Source: Paracoccaceae bacterium (GTDB lineage Bacteria > Pseudomonadota > Alphaproteobacteria > Rhodobacterales > Rhodobacteraceae). Taken from it: a DNA stretch of 13,638 bases. This document shows positions 7,982 through 13,638 of the stretch, piece after piece. The stretch is from assembly GCA_016764835.1 (NCBI GenBank), contig JAESRD010000338.1, positions 1-13,638 on the forward strand, in the 5' to 3' direction. The translations under genes and the position numbers were made by a program. Within the stretch, counting starts at the first letter, position 1, and every line of letters starts with the position of its first letter. A model generated the notes under the pieces. It was not told the origin of the DNA and did no database searches. It saw only the letters and a program-made list of their open reading frames with translations.

Positions 7982-8178
7982 ACCCACGCGAAGATTGGGC
8001 CCCAAGTTTCTTCCATTTCTGATTGAATCTTGGGGCAGGTTGCTGGCCTCACGCGACCAACTGGTTCGAGCATCTTCTCAGGAGTTCCGGCCAAGGGCTG
8101 CCGCCCGACAAAGTCGCACCAACTTTTGCCCCCGGCGATGATCGCCGCCTTGGCGGTTGGGGGCAAGTCAAAGTGATG
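7982..8178. other. Convergent intergenic region with stem-loop structures
   Basis: Between the hydrolase (plus) and otnI (minus). An 8-bp inverted repeat, GCCCCAAG (7999-8006) and CTTGGGGC (8029-8036), encloses 22 nt. A second structure pairs TTGCCCCC (8126-8133) with GGGGGCAA (8159-8166); inside it either GGCGAT/ATCGCC (8134-8146) or CCGCC/GGCGG (8145-8156) can form. Neither has a clear T tract. They may serve as weak bidirectional terminators or RNA-end stabilisers. No coding sequence is supported. Confidence 0.4.
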
Positions 8179-8955
8179 TCAGCGATAGCTATCCATCCAG
8201 CCAAGGCCGTCAGCGGTATTGCCCGAACGCGGCTTATATTCTGCGCCGATATATCCATGATAACCAGCAGCCCGCAGCTCAGATAGAAGCCACGGATAAT
8301 TGACTTCGCCCGTATCAGGTTCTGCGCGATCAGGCACAGCCGCGATCTGAATATGACCGATACGGTCGATGATATTGCCAGCGCGGCGCAGAAGGTCGCC
8401 GCCCATGATCTGCATGTGGTAGCAATCAAACATAATTTTCAGGTTTTCGGCGGCAACACGGTCCTGCAACGCCACAGCCATTGCTAAATCTGTCAGCAGG
8501 TAATCCGGTACATCACGCAGATTTAGCGGTTCAATCAATATAGTGATACCGCTTCGCGCCGCGCGTTTTGTGGCGTAGCTCAGATTGGACGCAAACACAT
8601 CTATGTCGCCAAAGCGCCCCGCCATCACATGAACCATATCGGCACCACTGGCATCTGCGTAATCCAGTGCGCGGTCAATTTCGCGGCGCGCATCGGCTTC
8701 GCGCCCGGCAATAGCAGCAAGACCGAACTCGCCATTATTCAGGTCACCAGGCCATGTGTTTAGGCCAAGCAGGGGCAGGCCAACATCGGCGCAGGCCTTG
8801 CGCAATTCTTCTGCTGGCGTGTCAAATGGCCAGTGACATTCGATGGCACCAAACCCTGATCGGGCCGCCTCTGCGACGGCATCGCATAATGCGTGTTCTG
8901 TGAACAGAAACCCAAGATTGGCAGAAAATCGAACTTTATTAGAATTTGGTTTCAT
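8179..8955 (-). CDS. otnI: 2-oxo-tetronate isomerase (hydroxypyruvate isomerase family)
   Basis: A 258-residue xylose-isomerase-like TIM barrel of the Hyi/OtnI family. In tetronate catabolism it interconverts 2-oxo- and 3-oxo-tetronate, supplying OtnK. The expected landmarks are the N-terminal RFSANLGFLFTE, IEPLN with the catalytic Glu at about E142, MFDCYHMQ (176-182), HIQIAAVPDRAEPDTGEVNY (201-220) and GAEYKP with the second catalytic Glu at about E239. Length is exactly that of the family. The ATG at 8955 has only a weak SD (GGAT, 6 nt upstream), and the preceding frame ends with TGA directly abutting the ATG. It is on the opposite strand and more than 7 kb from otnKC, so the pathway is split. 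A true hydroxypyruvate isomerase role is the alternative, but otnKC nearby favours OtnI. Confidence 0.87.
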   Translation of the reverse strand: MKPNSNKVRFSANLGFLFTEHALCDAVAEAARSGFGAIECHWPFDTPAEELRKACADVGLPLLGLNTWPGDLNNGEFGLAAIAGREADARREIDRALDYADASGADMVHVMAGRFGDIDVFASNLSYATKRAARSGITILIEPLNLRDVPDYLLTDLAMAVALQDRVAAENLKIMFDCYHMQIMGGDLLRRAGNIIDRIGHIQIAAVPDRAEPDTGEVNYPWLLSELRAAGYHGYIGAEYKPRSGNTADGLGWMDSYR

Positions 8956-9141
8956 TCAACTATCCGATAAATGTAGGAGATCAAAAGATGATATCGCAAC
9001 CCTATTTCCAAGCTCAACAGGAGGCAAATGGTCCGCTTGTTTCGAAAGTAGTTGATGCACCCAGAAGCGATCAGGTAGCGTTTTGATCTTGGGACTAAAA
9101 TAGGTATTTGAGTAGGCCATGCCGCTGTTTGTTTCACTCAT
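8956..9141 (-). CDS. Short hypothetical ORF abutting otnI, possibly a gene remnant
   Basis: A 61-residue open frame (MSETNSGMAYSN... to ...LLHLSDS) whose TGA stop immediately precedes the otnI ATG (TGAATG), an arrangement typical of translational coupling. The composition (TLPDRFWVHQLLSKQADHLPP in the middle) looks protein-like rather than random, but I do not recognise a family. No good SD precedes ATG 9141, and the frame continues upstream to 9297 across the direct-repeat region, where the translation looks like noise. It may be the truncated 3' end of a gene lost when the mobile element inserted or when the region was rearranged, or it may simply be a chance frame. Confidence 0.3.
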   Translation of the reverse strand: MSETNSGMAYSNTYFSPKIKTLPDRFWVHQLLSKQADHLPPVELGNRVAISSFDLLHLSDS

Positions 9142-9213
9142 CGAAACCGGCTCTATTGGATATAGCGGTTTTTTGGCTTCGGTTCTGAGCTGACCGAGGT
9201 CAAAACAACGATG

Positions 9214-9237
9214 CCAGCATCTGGGCCAGCATCTGGG
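9214..9237. repeat. Perfect 12-bp tandem duplication
   Basis: CCAGCATCTGGG occurs twice head to tail (9214-9225 and 9226-9237). The second unit runs directly into the first copy of the 34-bp direct repeat, which shares GCATCTGGG, so three copies of that core lie within about 90 nt. Confidence 0.9.
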
Positions 9238-9327
9238 GTGGTGCGCAGGCGTGATGTGCGTCTTTCTGTTAAGGGCAATCAGCCGGATTGTTCGCATCTG
9301 GGGTGGTGCGCAGGCGTGATGTACGTC
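9229..9327. repeat. 34-bp direct repeat pair at left edge of the element remnant
   Basis: Copies at 9229-9262 and 9294-9327 share 33 of 34 bases (one G/A difference near the 3' end), separated by 31 nt. They begin GCATCTGGGGTGGTGCGCAG. They sit between otnI and the decayed mobilization genes, so they may mark the left boundary, a recombination site, or an oriT/iteron-like region of the former element. Only two copies exist and the spacer does not resemble an array. Confidence 0.85.
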
Positions 9328-9332
9328 AGCTC

Positions 9333-9401
9333 ATGCCGAAGCCTCGGACTGCGAAATTGGCGCCCGTGAAGGCGGCGCTCATCGAAATACACTTATTATG
9401 A
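9333..9401 (+). CDS. Very short ORF overlapping the next ORF by ATGA
   Basis: A 22-codon frame starting MPKPRTAKLAPVKAALIEI. Its TGA (9399-9401) overlaps the ATG of the next ORF (9398), the same 4-nt overlap style seen twice more downstream. It could be the true N-terminus of the following small protein, separated from it by a frameshift, rather than a gene of its own. No family is recognised. Confidence 0.3.
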   Translation: MPKPRTAKLAPVKAALIEIHLL

Positions 9402-9634
9402 GAAGGTTTTGCTGCGGAAGGATTTTTAGTGCAGAAGGCGGGATCGACTTAGAACCCGAATCTGCGACGTTTCTACTCGAAGAGTTAGAGAGTTGGGCGG
9501 AAGTTCTCACGGCCGAGCCGGAAGTTATCCATCGGTTGGCAGCTTTTGCGGCGGTTGCGGCCGATTTGGGTGATGATTGTCAGAATAAAGCGATGAATTC
9601 GCTACCCAGCTTGCCGCGCGGGATCGAGCCGTGA
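9398..9634 (+). CDS. Small hypothetical protein upstream of mobC
   Basis: A 78-residue frame. The first 15 residues (with several Cys and Arg) look poor, but from about residue 16 the sequence is acidic and helical (DLEPESATFLLEELESWAEV, then HRLAAFAAVAADLGDD) and looks genuine. The final TGA overlaps the GTG of the mobC remnant (GTGA, 9631-9634), so in the ancestor it was probably cotranslated with mobC. Small acidic proteins at this position precede mobC in rhodobacterial mobilization modules in my recollection, but I cannot name a family. The start is uncertain; the frame may have been joined to the short upstream frame at 9333 before a frameshift. Confidence 0.5.
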   Translation: MRRFCCGRIFSAEGGIDLEPESATFLLEELESWAEVLTAEPEVIHRLAAFAAVAADLGDDCQNKAMNSLPSLPRGIEP

Positions 9635-10158
9635 CTGCGCGCAAATCGGGCTGAGCTGGTCATATTGCTCAGCCATTCAAATCTGCTGTTGGTAAATCTA
9701 AACGGCGGGCGATTTCACCACTCACTTTGCGGCAGTCACTAGATGAGCGCGCCAAGCTCGAAGAACTGGCCTGTGGCAAGACGTTGAGCGCCTATATCCG
9801 TGCATGTAATTTTTCCGTAGAAACCAAACGGCGCAAGAAGCGACCCAAGAATGTGATTGAGGACAAAAAGGCCGCTGCCGAAGCGTTGGCTCTACTGGGG
9901 CAATCCCGGATAGCCAGCAATCTCAACCAGCTTGCCCATCATGCAAATATAAGTGCTTTGACTGTCGGTGCTGTTGAGAAGGAACAGTTTGCCGAGGCCA
10001 ATGCGCATCTGGCGGCAATTCGTGGATTGCTGATGCAGGCGCTTGGTAAAGCGCACGCAGATTCTGGGCAAAGGGAGGCAAATAGCGCGGCCTCTCGCGT
10101 TGCTCGAACGCATTCATCGCCAGATGCTTCCAACCTGATCCGAAAGCGCGGGGCTTGA
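9631..10158 (+). pseudogene. mobC: MobC-like relaxosome accessory protein, nonsense-interrupted
   Basis: The product would be a ribbon-helix-helix DNA-binding protein that helps the relaxase open oriT. The core SPLTLRQSLDERAKLEELAC followed by LSAYIRACNF is the classic MobC N-terminal signature, and SRIASNLNQLAHHAN near 9904-9950 is the conserved C-terminal MobC segment. In frame with this core, a GTG at 9631 overlaps the upstream stop (GTGA), giving VTARKSG followed by TGA at 9652-9654. After that stop the frame is open to 10158. The only downstream start is a TTG at 9727 inside the RHH motif, so no intact protein is likely. The end overlaps the relaxase start (TTGA at 10155). The premature TGA matches the general decay of the element. 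Confidence 0.8.
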
Positions 10159-11167
10159 TCCTTGAAGGCAATGAACGTGGATACGGCGCGGAGCTTGCCC
10201 GGCATTTGTTGAACCCGCGCGACACTGATCATGTCTCTGTGCATTCGCCGGCCGGTATTGTTGTGGATGATCTTTTTGGGGCTTTTGCCGAGGCTGAAGC
10301 GATCAGTCAGGCGACGCAATGTCAGAAAAATCTGTTCTCATTGTCGCTTGATCCACCGCCTGACCAGCCCGTGCCAGTCGACGTTTTTGAGGCGACGATA
10401 CGAGATGTTGAACGCAAGCTTGGTTTGACGGGCCAGCCTCGCGCCATCGTGTTTCACGCGAAGAACGGTCGCCGCCATGCCCATTGTGTCTGGTCGCGGA
10501 TTGACGGCGAGCGATCAACATTTCGCTCTTCAAGCGCAAACTGACGATACTTTCGCGTGACCTCTGTCTTACCCATGATTGGGAGATGCTGCAGGGGCTA
10601 CGCGACGCCGCCAATCGCGATCCGTTGAATTTAAGACGCGCTGAGGCCGGATAGGCGAAAAGAATCAAGCGCGAACCGAAGGTGCAAAAGGCCATGTTTT
10701 GACGGTGTTGTGAGGCCTCGGATTCTCGCGTTTCATTTGCTGCCGCCCTCAAGGATCAAGGCTATGTGCTCGCGCGCGGCGACCGGCGCGGCTTTGATGC
10801 GGTGGATGGGGTTGGCAAAACTTGGTCGCTCTCGCGCCGGTGCGGGGTCAAGCCTGAGGACATGCGGGCGCGGCTTGGGCTTGAGAATAAATTACCGTCT
10901 GTTGATGTAGTACAAATCCAATTACCGGATATCCTAAAAAGGCCGAGCGACTTGGGAATACCGTTCTTGAGATTAGGCGCTTAAAGCTGGTCACAAAACA
11001 ACGAAGCGAGCGCGAAGGCCAGCTTAAGGTGCAAGAATCTCGCCGTATTGCGTGGCTTTGAGGCGGAAGTCGAAGCGTTGGTGGTGCGAGATCGCGATGA
11101 ACAGCAGGGCTTGATTGAGCGGCATTTCACTCAGCGCAATGACCTCAAGCGTGAAGCACAACAATCT
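10155..11167 (+). pseudogene. Relaxase/mobilization nuclease, degraded
   Basis: Ancestral role: nicking oriT and piloting the strand into the recipient. The N-terminal part (10155-10511) reads MILEGNERG..., FSLSLDPPP and VFHAKNGRRHAHCVWSRID, with the histidine triad (about H101, H108, H110) of the PF03432-type relaxase. The start is TTG within TTGA, probably a decayed ATGA. The reading frame then shifts near 10511, where INISLFKRKLTILSRDL continues in another frame and about three residues are missing, consistent with a roughly 10-nt deletion. TAG at 10652 and TGA at 10700 interrupt the next section, which ends in LARGDRRGFDAVDGVGKTWS and SRRCGVKPEDMRARLG, both hallmarks of the family. A single-base loss in the A5 run at 10936-10940 shifts the frame again, and another shift near 11050 leads into the charged coiled coil RDRDEQQGLIERH. 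Not functional. Confidence 0.85.
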
Positions 11168-12170
11168 GGCCTATCTGCGCATTTCGAGATTTCCATGCAT
11201 CCCGATCCGCGTCAGAAACTGGTTCTGCCGCCTGATGATTTGCCGTTTAGCAAAGCACAACTCTCCCGAAACCCTGCGCTGATATTAGTATATATTTCAA
11301 AGAAGAAAGCCCAATTCAGCCGTGTTGATATTCTGCGTGAATTGGGAAAAAGAATTGATGATCCGTTTGATTTGTAAGCCGCAGCGCATGATGTGATGAA
11401 GTCGCCTGACTTGATCCGGGTGGACAGCAGCACAGGAGAATGGATATGAGCCAATCGGTAACGGAGACGTTCTGGTCGTTGATGAGGCTGGGATGATCGG
11501 CGCGCGCCAACTGGCGCGGGCTGCTTCCAAGCTGAATGATCTTGGTGCAAAGCCGGTTTTGGTCGGTGACCCGGACCAATTGCAGCCGATTGAGGCAGGC
11601 ACGCCGTTCTGCAGGTGGGTGGAGCGACAAGGTGCGGCACAGCTCACAGAAACCCATTGCCAGCGTGAAGGTTGGCAAAAGCTGGCGTCGCGCAGCCTTG
11701 CCGATGGCCGTGTGCCGGAGGCCGTTGCGCAATATACCATGCAAGGAGCGGTGTCGCGGGTTGTGGATCGGGAAGCAGCTATTGAATCCTTGGTCGAGAC
11801 CTACGCCATGGGCGCCGCTGCAAACGGCAACCCGACTTCCCGTCTTGCCTTTGCCCATAAGCGCAAGGATGTTCATGCGTTGAATCAGGTGCTTCGTGCA
11901 GTGGATGACTCGTCATCTGAATTGCTGTTCTCGACCGATACTGGCCAACGTGCGTTTGCCAATACAGACCGTATCGTATTCACCAGAAACGATAGGGATA
12001 TTGGCGTCAAGAATGGGATGTTGGGGACAGCTTCAGCCGTAAGCGAACGCGAGATCGTTGAAACTCTTTATGGCGACAGCCCACGCACAATCAAGTTCGA
12101 TCCCCATAAACCCCAGAGTTTTGACCACGGCTACGCCGTCACAATCCACAAATCGCAGGGTGCTACGCTT
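11168..12170 (+). pseudogene. TraA/RecD-like relaxase-associated helicase, degraded, Walker A region lost
   Basis: The ancestor was the helicase half of a TraA-type conjugation protein, either fused to the relaxase or a neighbour. The first part (to about 11435) has LPPDDLPFSKAQLSRNPALI and FSRVDILRELGKRIDDP, and is cut by TAA at 11375-11377 where the family has a residue in FDL-x-AAAHDVM. Near 11435 the frame jumps to ENGYEPIGNGDVLVVDEAGM, the Walker B motif (11478-11495). The segment that should carry Walker A (GxxGxGKS) between these two parts is absent, so a large internal deletion occurred. The rest is well preserved: VLVGDPDQLQPIEAGTPF, SRLAFAHKRKDVHALN, DRIVFTRNDRDIGVKNGMLG and the final helicase motif GYAVTIHKSQGATL (ending at 12170). 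Directly after this the frame continues into serine recombinase sequence, so the C-terminus is also missing. Confidence 0.85.
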
Positions 12171-13278
12171 GAACGCAAGCAAAACGGGCGGCAGGTGGTG
12201 CAGAAAATGAAAGCCCGGATGCAGTCGGGGTATTGGGTAGCACGGCCCTGTGGTGGGCTATCGCTATGAGGCGATCAAAGGCCGAGGCAAAATGCTATTC
12301 CCGCATGAGCCGTTCGCTTCAGTCGTGCGCGAAGCCTATGAGGGCTATGCATCTGGCCGGTTTCAAACCCAAGCCGAGGTTCGGCGCTTCTTTGCGAGCT
12401 TTCCCGATTTTCCGCGCAACATGCGCGGCGTGTTCACCCAGCAGCGCGTCACCGATATTTTGACCCATCCGCTTTATACCGGCTACATCTGTAGCGAGAC
12501 CTACGGGCTAAACTGGCTCAAGGGCCAACACGAGGCACTTCTCGGTTGAAGCCGTTGAGAAGGTGCAAGAGCGGCGGAAGGGCGCAGCAAAAGCCCCCAA
12601 GCGCAAAAACATCGGTAATGACTTTGCTCTGCATGGGATGGTGACCTGTTGCGACTGCGCTGTGCCGTTGCGTTCGTCGTAAGTCACAGGTCGCTCGAAG
12701 CCCTATGCATATTATTTGTGTCAGATAACAACATACGAAAGCTATGGCAAATCGATTCCGCGCGACAAATTGGAACGCGATATTGGCGATTTGATCAAAA
12801 CCCTCCAACCGACCCAAGGGCTGTTCACGCCGGCCACCGCAATGTTTCGTCACGCATGGAATCTGCGTCGCGATCAGGCCACGGGTGTTGTCCAGTCAGG
12901 CAAGCGCAAGGTCAAAGACATTGAAAAACAAACAGATACCTTACTGACCCGCATCATGGACTCAACGAATACGATTCGTGATCGGCATGTATAAAGACAA
13001 GATCAGCAAGCTTGAGCAGCAGAAAATCAATCTGGCCGAACAAATGGCAAATCAATCAGAGCCGCAGGGTAGCTTTGAGGAAAACCTAAAACCGGTCCCC
13101 ACATTCCTCGCAAACCCTTAGAAACTTTGGGAAACAGGGGACATTACCCACCGTGGAACCGTGCTCAAACTTGCCTTCGCAGACCGGATTGCATACTACC
13201 GGAATGAAGGGCTTAGAACCCATAAAATAGCGTTACCATTCAAAGCGTTAGGGGGAATGAAGCAGGGGGAGTCTGTTT
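12171..13278 (+). pseudogene. Large serine recombinase, C-terminal portion only, multiply interrupted
   Basis: Ancestral role: integration and excision of the element. Visible parts in order: NGRQVVQKMKARMQSGYW (recombinase domain), GYRYEAIKGRGKML, YASGRFQTQAEVRRF, QQRVTDILTHPLYTGYI, a zinc-ribbon remnant MVTCCDCAVPLRSS...YAYYLC, ESYGKSIPRDKLE, LQPTQGLF, a coiled coil, then NP-stop-KLWETGD and LKLAFADRIAYYRNEG. The N-terminal resolvase domain with the catalytic Ser is wholly absent; the sequence begins in frame with the helicase remnant. Lesions: frameshifts near 12247, 12540 and 12988, TAA at 12680-12682, and TAG at 13119-13121 where Trp is expected (NPWKLW). The last frame stays open through the tRNA to 13376, so the ancestral C-terminus probably lay in or next to the attachment site. 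Not functional. Confidence 0.85.
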
Positions 13279-13365
<87 letters not shown>

Positions 13366-13428
13366 AGGCCGTGTGACGCGTGATTTACGGCCCCGGTGGA
13401 GGGGAGTCAACGGGGCAAAAGCGAAACC

Positions 13429-13638
13429 ATGGCGAAAATGTTGGCTAATTTGGTGGTGGTTGGCCTTGGGGCGATATTTGCCTTGGGCGGTGGTGCTGGC
13501 AAAGCGACAGATTCGGTTCAGACCCGCACAAAAATTGGCCAAAGCTGTGCAAATGCGACAATATTTCACGATAATGGCCAAAACGAACAAAGTCAGAGGC
13601 GGGTTTGCACCTTGTTTGTCCTTCAGTGGCATTCTAAA
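13429..13638 (+). CDS. Possible short exported or membrane protein, running off the window
   Basis: An open frame from ATG 13429 to the last base, 70 codons without a stop. It begins MAKMLANLVVVGLGAIFALG, a lysine followed by a hydrophobic stretch like a signal peptide or membrane anchor, then becomes polar (TDSVQTRTKIGQSCANAT). SD support is weak: GGGG-rich sequence at about 13400-13416 lies rather far upstream. The family is not recognised. An opposite-strand frame across the same DNA reads through the tRNA and is unlikely. Since the stretch is short and cut by the edge, it may be chance. Confidence 0.35.
   Translation, partial: MAKMLANLVVVGLGAIFALGGGAGKATDSVQTRTKIGQSCANATIFHDNGQNEQSQRRVCTLFVLQWHSK

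Noticed and set aside
7909..8166. 85-codon minus-strand frame downstream of otnI
   Set aside because: It begins inside the structured intergenic region and runs into the 3' end of the hydrolase on the other strand. There is no SD and no recognisable family.
9229..9327. CRISPR array
   Set aside because: Only two direct repeat copies with one spacer, no palindromic repeat structure and no cas genes nearby.

Overview
The window looks like chromosomal DNA from an alphaproteobacterium, most likely Rhodobacterales/Roseobacter-like. This is inferred from protein style (tripartite tricarboxylate transporter, otn-type tetronate genes, a MobC/relaxase pair of a kind I associate with rhodobacterial elements) and from moderate GC; no taxonomic marker other than a tRNA is present. 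The left two thirds is a healthy catabolic region. The right third is a badly decayed mobile element next to a tRNA-Leu gene.

Region 1 (1-2155): the 3' end of otnK (3-oxo-tetronate kinase, cut by the window edge) overlaps otnC (3-oxo-tetronate 4-phosphate decarboxylase) by 4 nt. An amidohydrolase of the lactonase type faces them convergently. Region 2 (2156-5640): after a 439-nt intergenic stretch comes a complete transporter operon, tctC-tctB-tctA, closed by a strong intrinsic terminator. Region 3 (5641-8178): a short-chain dehydrogenase (minus) and an alpha/beta-hydrolase-fold protein (plus) diverge from a 193-nt gap. The hydrolase has Gly where the nucleophile Ser should be. Region 4 (8179-8955): otnI (2-oxo-tetronate isomerase / hydroxypyruvate isomerase family) on the minus strand. 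Together these genes suggest uptake of a small organic acid (or its lactone or ester) by the TTT system, optional ring opening by the amidohydrolase, and conversion through OtnI, OtnK and OtnC to dihydroxyacetone phosphate. The usual tetronate 2-dehydrogenase (LtnD/DenD type) is not in the window; it may lie to the left, or the SDR may replace it.

Region 5 (about 9141-13278): a dead integrative/mobilizable element. It holds a small ORF, a mobC with an early stop, a relaxase broken by stops and frameshifts, a TraA/RecD-type helicase that has lost its Walker A segment, and the C-terminal half of a large serine recombinase joined in frame to the helicase remnant. The recombinase frame runs up to and through the 3' end of tRNA-Leu(CAG), 13279-13365 on the minus strand, which is therefore the probable integration site. 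A 34-bp direct repeat and a 12-bp tandem duplication lie near the left edge of the element. Region 6 (13366-13638) is flanking chromosome with one possible short ORF that runs off the window.

All family assignments rest on motif recognition from memory. No database search was run.
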